Positions 6,344 to 13,058 of a stretch of 13,058 bases of DNA are shown here, in pieces. The notes beneath the pieces were generated by a model. That model was not told where the DNA came from. It was given only the letters and a program-made list of their open reading frames with translations, and searched no databases. Source of the DNA: Bacteroidota bacterium (GTDB taxonomy: Bacteria; Spirochaetota; Spirochaetia; JABMQR01); assembly GCA_013202335.1 (NCBI GenBank), contig JABMQR010000116.1:1-13058 (forward strand). Reading direction: 5' to 3'. How positions within the stretch are numbered: the first letter of the stretch is position 1; the number at the start of each line of letters is the position of its first letter. Both the position numbers and the translations under genes were made by a program.

Positions 6344-7543
6344 ATGAAAATAGGAAGAAACGACCCGTGTCCTTGCGGCAGCGGGAAAAAATATAAACAA
6401 TGCTGTCTGAAAATTGGAAATACCAGTTTTGCAACCGAACTGAACGCAGACTCAATGGTAAATGATTTGTTAGCAAATTCCGGAGTCTCCAGTCTTGATG
6501 AGTTTAATGGGAAACTGCAGGAATATCAGGAATCCATGGAACAGGATCCCGCCGGAATCAATCCACCGCAGTCTTTCATGGAATATCTCGATCGCCCGAA
6601 CCTGGCAACTAAAACTATTAACAATATCCATCAGGTTCTGGATGGCCATGAGTTTTCATCAAAAGAAGAGGCAGACTTTTTCTTGAATAATTATATGTCC
6701 CAGCAGAACAATAGAGGCATTGAAGATTTTTTGGGGATTTCTCCATCACAAATGTTAAGAATAACAGATGGAGATTTTGAAGATATTGAGGATGTTGTCA
6801 TTCTGAATGAAAAGCTCACAAATAAAGATGTGGCTTCCGTTCCAATCATGCAGTACCTGGATTATCTGCTCTCTCTGTATGCAGAAAACGGCTATATGCT
6901 TGAGCTCACAGCGAAAGGTAATTACCGACCCTATTTAGTGAAGCAATTCAATGCACATCACTTTGCTGATGACAAGTACCTTTGCAAAATTGATCGGGAA
7001 GACTATTCCTGGGCATTGGGGCTAGCCCACACTATTCTGCTGGATTTGGAGTATATTGATGATCACTCAAATCGAAATTCAGGGAAGAGCCGTTTAAATC
7101 AGGATGGAGTAACCTTACTGAATGAAGGTAATCGTGCTGATCTGTATCTGGAAGTACTGGACTATTTACTTTATGAGCTGGATTGGGTGGATGAGTTACG
7201 TGAAGGTTTCAAGTTTGATGCATTTTCCCATGTCCAGGATTCCGCCGTTTTCTCACTCTTCCTCCTAAAAAAACTGGCTGCAAAATTTACCAAACGTGAA
7301 ACAGTCTATGATGCCTTTACCAAAGCATTTCCCGATTTTGACCCTTCCTGGGGTAGTGAAAAACCTGTCTTCCTGATTCCCATAATATATCACATGCTGA
7401 TTGTAACCAAATTCTGCCTTCCTCTTGGACTGGTGGAACTAGAGGAGCGTGAATACACCTTAACAAAATTCTCCAGCGACCTCTCATTCAGGACAACAAA
7501 GTTATTCCAAAAACTTTTCCAATGGCAGGTGGGAAAAAGATAG
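6344..7543 (+). CDS. SEC-C metal-binding motif protein of unknown function
   Basis: The 399-residue protein begins with a SEC-C motif: [13 protein letters not shown] has Cys9, Cys11, Cys20 and Cys21 in the CxCx8CC zinc-binding spacing also seen at the SecA C-terminus. The following ~375 residues are mostly alpha-helical and acidic with no catalytic motif I can name. Residues about 185-210 ([21 protein letters not shown]) resemble a segment seen in other SEC-C and pRiA4b ORF-3-like proteins. The ATG at 6344 follows GAAGG by about six bases. No signal peptide, so cytoplasmic. It is divergent from fic with a shared 326-base regulatory gap. A protein-binding adaptor role is inferred from the motif only. 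The frame is complete. Confidence 0.75.
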   Translation: MKIGRNDPCPCGSGKKYKQCCLKIGNTSFATELNADSMVNDLLANSGVSSLDEFNGKLQEYQESMEQDPAGINPPQSFMEYLDRPNLATKTINNIHQVLDGHEFSSKEEADFFLNNYMSQQNNRGIEDFLGISPSQMLRITDGDFEDIEDVVILNEKLTNKDVASVPIMQYLDYLLSLYAENGYMLELTAKGNYRPYLVKQFNAHHFADDKYLCKIDREDYSWALGLAHTILLDLEYIDDHSNRNSGKSRLNQDGVTLLNEGNRADLYLEVLDYLLYELDWVDELREGFKFDAFSHVQDSAVFSLFLLKKLAAKFTKRETVYDAFTKAFPDFDPSWGSEKPVFLIPIIYHMLIVTKFCLPLGLVELEEREYTLTKFSSDLSFRTTKLFQKLFQWQVGKR

Positions 7544-7606
7544 TATTGTCGCTTTTTAACCTTTGATTGCATGAGAATAGTTGAATCAGGAAAGGGAATT
7601 ACCCAT

Positions 7607-7711
7607 TCACCCTACCCGCCTGGTCCAGGCAAAGGCTTTGGCCGGCAGCGGATGTGCCAGTTCCCAGATAAATGATATGGGTTTTGATCCTTCATGCCGC
7701 TTGTAGCGTAA
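7607..7711 (-). repeat. Direct repeat, left copy (helicase 3' end)
   Basis: These 105 bases match 12954-13058 at all but three positions, in the same orientation. Two differences are synonymous (Val GTA/GTG, Ala GCC/GCT) and one changes Pro to Ser. Similarity starts at the stop codon; bases beyond it diverge at once. The repeat probably extends rightward beyond the window in the other copy. Confidence 0.9.
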
Positions 7712-8242
7712 TGGTCCGGCAAAGAAATAGGGTGATGTCAAATTATTTACTGTTTTCTTACGTTCCCTGATAAACAACAGTGGTGTATATCCTGTTTGTT
7801 CATGGTTGATGTACCGCTGCCCCACAGGTGATGTTTCACCTGTCTGGGATTGGCTTTGCCAATGAAACAGCCGATCTGTGATGGCATAATCTTCATACAT
7901 AGTGGTTGGTGAAAAGTCAGATTCGCTTTTATTGATGTCGGCAAAGAATATATCCAGCTTCTTTCCACTGATATGCAGTACGCCTTCCCGGGATTGATAG
8001 GTGTTTTCAAACGTCCCTTTCCCCAAAGCCAGCAATACTTGTTCTCGTGTGTAGGAGTTGTGCAGATTTAATGCTCCGGTTTGATTGAATCGTTTTCGAT
8101 TAACCGGCGGTTTATGAGCGGATATCCAGTCAAAAAGCTCTACCAGATCATGTAATAATCCCCGATGTGATATCAGGTATTGGTGCACTGCATTAAGTGA
8201 TCCATCAGATGGTTTATTTCCGCCCCATAATACTGAATGCAT
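7607..8242 (-). pseudogene. Isolated C-terminal DUF3427 domain of a superfamily II helicase
   Basis: The 211-residue frame matches the C-terminal DUF3427 region of large DEAD/DEAH helicases that often carry restriction-type nuclease domains. Landmarks are SYTREQVLLALG, NKSESDFSPTTMYEDY, LFHWQSQSQT, GQRYINH, TPLLFIRERK and FIWELAHPLPAKAF. The helicase motor (normally 600 or more residues upstream) is absent. The frame is open without an ATG back to a TGA near 8286, and protein-like sequence (CRWYETKTL) precedes the first ATG, which has no ribosome-binding site. This is the 3' end of a truncated gene, though its frame is intact. A second copy of its last 34 codons begins at the right edge of the window, 102/105 bases identical. 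Confidence 0.82.
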
Positions 8243-8331
8243 AAGTGTTTTGGTCTCATACCACCTGCAAGGTAATTGAATGGGTAATCACAGATTTTAA
8301 GGTTGAAATTAGGTATAAGGAAGCTTTATTT

Positions 8332-11088
8332 CTATTTCAAAATTCCAAAGGTTCGTGCTCTGGCTACAGCTTCAGTCCGGCTGTGGACATCAAGTTTAGT
8401 ATAGATAGTCCGTGTATGAGCTTTTACTGTATGAAGTGAGATATAAAGCCGCTCCCCCACTTCTTCATTGCTGAAACCATCTTCAATAAGTTCAAGCACC
8501 TCGATTTCACGTCTGCTTAGAGCTTCGAAAAGATTTACTTGACCATCCTGTACCGGAAAAGAGCAAACCCGATCGGTATCGGCTGCCGGGAAAGCTTCCA
8601 GAAGCCGCTGTACGTATCCCGATTTCATACCCAGGATTGACTCCTTATACAGGAGCCCGGCCATGAGTGAGCCTTCATCGATAAAGATCTGAAAAAATCC
8701 CTCGGGTTCAGCCAATTCAAGAGCACATTGCAAAACTTTGACAGCCTGGTCTTGATACCCTAATTTTTGAAAAGCAATAGACTGAAGGATAAGGATTTCT
8801 ATAACACTTCCAACTCTCCTGCCCTCTTCCGCTGACTTGAGAAGGCGGTCAATAAATTCTATTACCTCATTTACAGGCACCTGAATTTGGTTCATATCCC
8901 CGGCAATAAGTAACCTGACAAAGGTAATATGTTCAAACTCATGCAGAAAGCTGAGGCTGTCAGAACATGAAAGATGTTGCTCATCCGCCCAATGTAACGC
9001 TTCTGACAATCTGCCCAGACGAATCCATACCCGCGCTTTCATCGCAGAAATTGGACGGATGACAGGCAGCGGGGTACGGACATAGGCCTGTCCCGCATCA
9101 TCGAGTAATGCAAGAGAATATTCAGGATTCCCCTGACTTTCCTGCAGGCGGGCTTTTGCAATACACCAGCGATATTTCCAGTCCGGCAACTTAACCTGCC
9201 TTCCCAGTTCCCAGGCTCTGTCCAGATCCCGAACTGCGGCTGACAGATTACCCTGTTCACGATGAAGCGCACTTATTGCTGAATAAACATCCTCTGTCCC
9301 AGGGGGATAGGGCTCTTTATAATCAGCAGCCAGCTGTAATGCCTGCTCACAGATCCTTACCGCTTCATCAAGTTTTCCCAGTGTCATCCCGATATCTGCA
9401 AGAACAAACGCTCCTTTTATCCGATCGTGTTCATTCTGAAAAAGATTCTCGGAAAAAAGCCTGAAGGCTGTCTCCAGGTCTCCATCAGCCCATTTGGCAA
9501 GGCCAAGAAGTCCTTTCATCGAAGTCCGGGTATAGTGATCCTCCTCTGGCAGAATTTCAAGAACCCGCGAAACATGCTTTACCGTACCTTTAACATCTCC
9601 TGCAGCTTGAGCATAGTAAGCGCGAAGAATGGCCAGCCAGGGAAGTAGTCCCTCAAACTGTTTATGATCAATGACCACCATTTTGTCAGTCGGATCTTTA
9701 GATTCCATCCAGCGCTCAGCACAAGTCAGCAGGGAGTCAGCTTTCTCCAATTCACCGGAATTCAGAAACGCCCAGGCAAAGGCAGCACTTAATACAGGCC
9801 GGGTTCTTACCAGTTCCTCAGGCAAAGCTCTCACCCAACCAAGCCAGATAATCGAGCTGGAACTTTCATTCCATTCAGGCCACACCAATTCCGCCAGATC
9901 CGCTGCACGGCTGAAATTTTTTGCCGTAATTGCATGCCGGATCGCATCAGAAGGTCGGTCTTCTTTCTCAAACCATTCACTTGCCCGTAAATGCAGCTCC
10001 GGAATTGATTCCGAATAGGTCTGTCTCAGCCGCTGTCGCAGCAAATCAGCAAAAAGATGGTGATACCGGTACCACTTTCGCTCTTTATCAAGCGGAACAA
10101 TGAAAAGATTTGCCTTTTCCAGTGCTTCGATCGTCTCCTGACCCCTGCTGGATAGCATGACAGAATCACACAAAGAACCTGTGAGCAGTTCCAACACCGA
10201 AGTCTTCAGGAGAAATTCCTGAATATCAGAACTTTGACGGTTTAGAACCTCATCAAGCAGATAATCAGTGATATGGCGATGGCTTCCCGCAAAAGAAGCT
10301 ATCGCAGCAGGGATGTCTCCTACACCCTGCAGGGAGACTGCTGCCAGTTGCAGTCCAGCTGCCCACCCCTCGGTTCTCTTTTCCAGTATGGAAGTATCTT
10401 CCTCAGACAAATCAAGACCAATTGTTCGGCTTATAAACTCAGTAGTTTCTATCGAAGAGAAGCGAAGATCTTCGGCCCGCACTTCGGTCAGTTCATTCTG
10501 TGCACGCAGTCTTGCAAGCGGGAGGGGCGGATCATGCCGTGTAGCAATCAGGAGGTGCATAGATTGCGGCATATTGTTAACCATGAATGACATCAATCCA
10601 TGAATAGCTATGTTTTCTATATAGTGATAGTCATCAAGGATAAGGATTATTTTCCTGTTCAATTCAGAAAGCCGATTCAGAAGCGGGGTCAGAATTATTG
10701 CCGGCAGCGGTTGCTGGGTTGTTCCCATAATATCCATTGCGGCTTTCAGATCGTCGTCTGAAGAGCCATCGAATACACCCGACAACTCAAGTGAACCAAG
10801 AAGATAACTGATAAAGCGTACAAAATCGTTGTCGTTTTCATCAATCGAAAACCAGGCGATGTGGGTTAGCGACATTTCAACAACAGGTTCAGAAGTAGTG
10901 TCACAAACTTGCAGGTTCTGAATCCACTCACTTAAAAGAGTACTTTTACCAAATCCAGTTGGAGCAGAAATGATCGTCAGTTTATTATCAAGCCCTGCGT
11001 CCAACCGTTTGATCAGGTTAAGCCGCTCAACCGCATTCGGACGAACCCTGGGAATATGAAATTTTGTTGCCAGTAACGATGTCTTCAT
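8332..11088 (-). CDS. MalT-like LuxR-family ATP-dependent transcriptional regulator
   Basis: The 918-residue protein has the signal-transduction ATPase layout of MalT. The N-terminus is LLATKFHIPRVRPNAVERL. Walker A is APTGFGKST (42-50) and Walker B is LILDDYHYI (149-157). A sensor-like ATRHDPPLPLARLRA follows near 180-195. A long helical TPR-like region spans about 380-800. The LuxR C-terminal HTH (852-918) contains LSRREIEVLELIEDGFSNEE and LYISLHTVKAHTRTIYTKLDV. Such proteins oligomerise with ATP and an inducer to activate transcription; the ligand is unknown. Its length is normal for the family. The ATG at 11088 follows AGGA by six bases. It is transcribed alone, with a 332-base structured gap to the divergent small protein gene. 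Likely targets are the neighbouring small protein and DUF4386 genes. Confidence 0.93.
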   Translation of the reverse strand: MKTSLLATKFHIPRVRPNAVERLNLIKRLDAGLDNKLTIISAPTGFGKSTLLSEWIQNLQVCDTTSEPVVEMSLTHIAWFSIDENDNDFVRFISYLLGSLELSGVFDGSSDDDLKAAMDIMGTTQQPLPAIILTPLLNRLSELNRKIILILDDYHYIENIAIHGLMSFMVNNMPQSMHLLIATRHDPPLPLARLRAQNELTEVRAEDLRFSSIETTEFISRTIGLDLSEEDTSILEKRTEGWAAGLQLAAVSLQGVGDIPAAIASFAGSHRHITDYLLDEVLNRQSSDIQEFLLKTSVLELLTGSLCDSVMLSSRGQETIEALEKANLFIVPLDKERKWYRYHHLFADLLRQRLRQTYSESIPELHLRASEWFEKEDRPSDAIRHAITAKNFSRAADLAELVWPEWNESSSSIIWLGWVRALPEELVRTRPVLSAAFAWAFLNSGELEKADSLLTCAERWMESKDPTDKMVVIDHKQFEGLLPWLAILRAYYAQAAGDVKGTVKHVSRVLEILPEEDHYTRTSMKGLLGLAKWADGDLETAFRLFSENLFQNEHDRIKGAFVLADIGMTLGKLDEAVRICEQALQLAADYKEPYPPGTEDVYSAISALHREQGNLSAAVRDLDRAWELGRQVKLPDWKYRWCIAKARLQESQGNPEYSLALLDDAGQAYVRTPLPVIRPISAMKARVWIRLGRLSEALHWADEQHLSCSDSLSFLHEFEHITFVRLLIAGDMNQIQVPVNEVIEFIDRLLKSAEEGRRVGSVIEILILQSIAFQKLGYQDQAVKVLQCALELAEPEGFFQIFIDEGSLMAGLLYKESILGMKSGYVQRLLEAFPAADTDRVCSFPVQDGQVNLFEALSRREIEVLELIEDGFSNEEVGERLYISLHTVKAHTRTIYTKLDVHSRTEAVARARTFGILK

Positions 11089-11122
11089 AGAGGATCCTGA
11101 ATATCGGTTTAATTCTTATAAT

Positions 11123-11276
11123 GAGGCAATTTCAAAAATCAAAGATTTTTAGGAAATTGCCTTTTGAAGTTTTCTGATGAATAATTTAACTTGTTATGTA
11201 GAATGTAATTACATAACTTCAGAAAACTTCACTAATAGGTAGCACTTTCAAAAATAGGTATTTTTGAAAGCGCCTC
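11123..11276. mobile_element. MITE-like nested palindromic element
   Basis: The outer ends are GAGGCaaTTTCAAAAAT (from 11123) and the inverse of GAGGCgcTTTCAAAAAT (ending 11276), identical at 15 of 17 positions. Inside are three consecutive hairpins. Hairpin 1: AGGCAATTTC (11124-11133) with GAAATTGCCT (11153-11162), plus inner AAAAATC/GATTTTT. Hairpin 2: GAAGTTTTCTGA (11166-11177) with TCAGAAAACTTC (11219-11230), enclosing GTTATGTA (11193-11200) and TACATAAC (11210-11217). Hairpin 3: CTTTCAAAAATA (11245-11256) with TATTTTTGAAAG (11259-11270). It has no coding capacity and no clear target duplication beyond possibly TA. It lies in the LuxR leader region; the first hairpin, with TTTT after it, could also act as a terminator. 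MITE identity is inferred. Confidence 0.55.
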
Positions 11277-11358
11277 TAGTATGAAGAATTATTTTAAAAT
11301 TGTAGCATGCACGATCCTGCGGCGCAAGCACAACTGACATTCAGATTACTTCCCTGAT

Positions 11359-11374
11359 TACTCCCTTCGGGGTA
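11359..11374 (+). other. Small hairpin in the leader of the 85-residue protein gene
   Basis: TACTCC and GGGGTA pair (one G-T) around CTTC, about 47 bases before the ATG. It could fold in the 5' leader of this mRNA or be incidental. The remainder of 11277-11420 shows no recognised riboswitch or clear promoter. Confidence 0.2.
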
Positions 11375-11420
11375 TGAAGCAGCCAGTGTTTAACCGGTAC
11401 ACTTGCACCAGAGGAGAGTA

Positions 11421-11678
11421 ATGATGACCCCAATAGGAAAAAAACTTACACTTGATGAAGCTGCAGATTTTAAGATAACGGTATTCGGGTACCTGGATAC
11501 CAACTGGTCAGAATTGATTGAAGGAGCTGTTATCAACCAGACACATTATGGAGAACTGCAGCTGAGTACATTGTCAGGGAAATTTGATCAGGCAGCCCTT
11601 CATGGTTTACTCCAGCATCTTTATGCTATGGGATTCCCGCTCATTTCAGTACTGTGTGATACTGTATCTATCGGATAA
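11421..11678 (+). CDS. Small conserved hypothetical protein (85 aa)
   Basis: The protein matches a recurrent type of small protein with an N-terminal beta hairpin (FKITVFGYLDTNWSELIEG) and a C-terminal helix-strand signature (FDQAALHGLLQHLYAMGFPLISV). I know this type from many bacteria as an uncharacterised ORF near transcriptional regulators; its function is not known to me. AGGAG at 11412-11416 is four bases before the ATG at 11421 and seven before a second ATG at 11424, so either may be used. A frame extension to a TTG at 11403 is unlikely. No signal peptide or membrane segment. It is divergent from the LuxR gene and convergent with the DUF4386 gene, suggesting control by the LuxR protein. 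Confidence 0.72.
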   Translation: MMTPIGKKLTLDEAADFKITVFGYLDTNWSELIEGAVINQTHYGELQLSTLSGKFDQAALHGLLQHLYAMGFPLISVLCDTVSIG

Positions 11679-11689
11679 ATCCCATTTTT

Positions 11690-11721
11690 ATAAGAATAAC
11701 AGATTTTACGGATATTCTTAT
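11690..11721 (+). terminator. Weak hairpin after the 85-residue protein gene
   Basis: ATAAGAATA (11690-11698) and TATTCTTAT (11713-11721) form a 9-bp perfect stem with a 14-base loop, 12 bases after the stop. The stem is almost all A/T and has no T-run after it, so termination is doubtful. Confidence 0.25.
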
Positions 11722-11814
11722 CATCCTTCCTGAACACCAGAACCCGGTCGCTTTTTTCATCCAAACCCTTTCCGGTGATTAACCTATTCTTCAGCAAGTA
11801 TACCCTGCCAGGGC

Positions 11815-11854
11815 AAAAAAATGACCCGACTCTTGTTTTAAGCAGCCGGGTCAT
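11815..11854 (-). terminator. Rho-independent terminator of the DUF4386 gene
   Basis: On the minus strand ATGACCCG (11854-11847) pairs with CGGGTCAT (11828-11821) and is followed directly by a T-run (seven T from 11821 down to 11815). It lies about 65 bases past the DUF4386 stop, in the correct orientation. The upstream A-run on the plus strand means it is not a plus-strand terminator for the small gene. Confidence 0.75.
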
Positions 11855-11916
11855 GGAGTCAGTCGGACTTGGGATAATACCAACAAGCTCCTGACGATTT
11901 CAGAGCAATATTTTAC

Positions 11917-12639
11917 TTATATAGCGGAACGTTTCACCGGCAGGGTATTGAAACCCTTGAATATCAACCGAACCCCCATATATATTTCATTAGTAATCAG
12001 CGGTATTACAAAAATGAATACGACAGCTCCATTGATCTCAATTTGGAAAGTCAGCAGCAGATTGATAAAAAGCATCAAAAGTGCTCCGACAAAACCCCAT
12101 ACGGCTATATACCTCGGCAGTAGTTTAGTTCTGTACAGTGCAGAGTAGAATACTATGCCACCCAGACCCAGAAAAACCGGTATTAACAATTCCGCTACCG
12201 CTTGACGTTCTGCCAAAAGGATCAGGCCCAGGTTAACAAAGTCATCTGCTCCTGATATCCCCGAATTTATCAACTCTGTACTAACGGTAAGGAGTGAAAC
12301 CGGAGCGATAACGATGATACAGCAGAATACGGCTTCTACAATTCTGAGGCCCAGATAACCTGCGGCTGAGGTCTCATCGTACAGCTTTAAAACCTGAAAC
12401 ATTAATATACCTATCAGAACAACTGCAATACCATTTATTAACTCCAGCAATACCCCCGTTACCAAGAGAACTTTGTTCTCTGAGATCAGGTTCATGAAAT
12501 TCGATGTATCCGTGACTGAACTGACAAGTAATCCTCCTGTGATACTTGCAATCATTGCAATAAGAAATAATCCCCCCACTAATCCGGCACTTTTCCTATT
12601 TACCGGCTGGTTTACCGGCAAGCTTCCTTGTGATGTCAT
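11917..12639 (-). CDS. DUF4386-family integral membrane protein
   Basis: The 240-residue protein has about six hydrophobic segments at residues 17-41, 57-84, 93-120, 149-169, 177-199 and 204-226, with short polar links. This and motifs such as SAGLVGGLFLIAMI, YSALYRTKLLPRYIAVWG and the terminal NEIYMGVRLIFKGF match DUF4386 proteins, whose role is unknown. There is no signal peptide apart from the first membrane segment. The ATG at 12639 follows a strong GGAGG by five bases, and a terminator lies just past the stop, so it is a single-gene unit. Genes of this family frequently lie beside MalT-like LuxR regulators in my recollection, which fits the LuxR gene two genes away. Confidence 0.85.
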   Translation of the reverse strand: MTSQGSLPVNQPVNRKSAGLVGGLFLIAMIASITGGLLVSSVTDTSNFMNLISENKVLLVTGVLLELINGIAVVLIGILMFQVLKLYDETSAAGYLGLRIVEAVFCCIIVIAPVSLLTVSTELINSGISGADDFVNLGLILLAERQAVAELLIPVFLGLGGIVFYSALYRTKLLPRYIAVWGFVGALLMLFINLLLTFQIEINGAVVFIFVIPLITNEIYMGVRLIFKGFNTLPVKRSAI

Positions 12640-12953
12640 TTATTCCTCCTATAAATTGAAAACTATTACTCAACTCAATTATTTCTGTAAAGTTTACCGG
12701 CGTTGCAGTGTTAAAGGAATACCCAAAAAGTAGTATTTAGGGGATTAATTTTGTTGTAGATCGGGTACCTCCGTCCCCATCAAGACTTCACGAGACAAGG
12801 AAGTTTTGTACTGTTTTAAGGATTTTTTTCAGATGTGCTTAACGGAAAAGAGTTGATGTTTGAGGTTAATCTAATGAGTTGATTAATACATGATGAGTTG
12901 AAATTAATTGCCTGAGTGGGATTGTTATTTACTCGCAAGTGAGAAAAAACTCT
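12640..12953. other. Gene-free gap with REP-like motif and short direct repeats
   Basis: No credible gene is seen in these 314 bases. They hold the DUF4386 ribosome-binding site, a REP-like string GGGTACCTCCGTCCCC (12763-12778), and three GAGTTGA direct repeats at 12850-12856, 12876-12882 and 12895-12901. The last two are each followed within 2 bases by TTAAT. Two short minus-strand frames (ending LMGTEVPDLQQN and ILKTVQNFLVS) could be remnants of an older gene but cannot be identified. No convincing promoter was found. Confidence 0.35.
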
Positions 12954-13058
12954 TCACCCCACCCGCCTGGTCCAGGCAAAAGCTTTGGCCGACAGCGGAT
13001 GTGCCAGTTCCCAGATAAATGATATGGGTTTTGATCCTTCATGCCGCTTGTAGCGTAA
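12954..13058 (-). CDS. C-terminal end of a second DUF3427 helicase copy (partial)
   Basis: The last 34 codons and TGA stop of a DUF3427 protein run off the right edge. They begin LRYKRHEGSKPISFIWEL and differ from the left copy by one residue (HPLSAKAF against HPLPAKAF). The gene would extend rightward; whether it is the full-length helicase cannot be seen. Same strand as the left remnant, 5.35 kb away. Two of the three base differences are synonymous, which fits coding constraint on at least one copy. Confidence 0.8.
   Translation of the reverse strand, partial: LRYKRHEGSKPISFIWELAHPLSAKAFAWTRRVG

Noticed and set aside
9671..10603. Several plus-strand frames of 100-115 residues opposite the LuxR gene.
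   Set aside because: All lie within the well-supported regulator gene and have Ser/Arg-rich antisense composition.
11281..11400. Possible tRNA or riboswitch in the leader of the 85-residue gene.
   Set aside because: No cloverleaf or conserved riboswitch core could be drawn; only one small hairpin is evident.
11621..11854. Minus-strand 77-residue frame across the terminator.
   Set aside because: It overlaps the small conserved gene and reads through the terminator hairpin; no recognisable protein sequence.
12850..12908. Three GAGTTGA direct repeats considered as a CRISPR-like or iteron array.
   Set aside because: Only three short units with unequal spacing (26 and 19 bp) in AT-rich DNA; no cas or rep gene and no spacer regularity.

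Overview
The window looks like an accessory stretch of a spirochaete-like chromosome. This placement is inferred from a large MalT-type LuxR regulator, a Gram-negative outer-membrane protein and AT-rich, mosaic base composition; no rRNA or marker gene confirms it. Genes lie on both strands, several are broken, and composition changes between blocks. Roughly 541-1764 is very AT-rich, while the flavin-reductase, hip and LuxR blocks are more balanced.

Left part (1-1764): the end of an unidentified reading frame, a minus-strand fragment of a family 88/105-type unsaturated glucuronyl hydrolase, the remnant of an AT-rich unknown gene, and an intact small exported beta-barrel-like protein. The hydrolase fragment abuts the AT-rich frames with sharp junctions, which points to rearrangement.

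Middle (1887-8285): a flavin-reductase-like protein with an unusual C-terminal tail, then a three-gene toxin-antitoxin operon, hipB-hipS-hipT. In it the HipA kinase is split into a small N-terminal-domain protein and a separate kinase, as in the HipBST systems described in enteropathogenic E. coli. Its promoter carries three related operator-like palindromes, the last overlapping the hipB start codon. Next come a class II Fic protein with a C-terminal winged helix (minus strand) and a divergent SEC-C zinc-finger protein. Last is an isolated C-terminal DUF3427 domain, the remnant of a large superfamily II helicase. Together this resembles a defence or stress island.

Right part (8332-13058): a 918-residue MalT-like LuxR regulator (minus), a roughly 150-bp nested-palindrome element resembling a MITE in its leader region, a divergent 85-residue small conserved protein, and a DUF4386 membrane protein with its own terminator (minus). 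The window ends inside a second copy of the DUF3427 C-terminus, 102 of 105 bases identical to the first and in the same orientation. The LuxR/DUF4386 block is therefore bracketed by direct repeats of one gene's 3' end.

The strongest leads are the HipBST operon with its operator array, the palindromic element upstream of the LuxR gene, and the duplicated helicase end.
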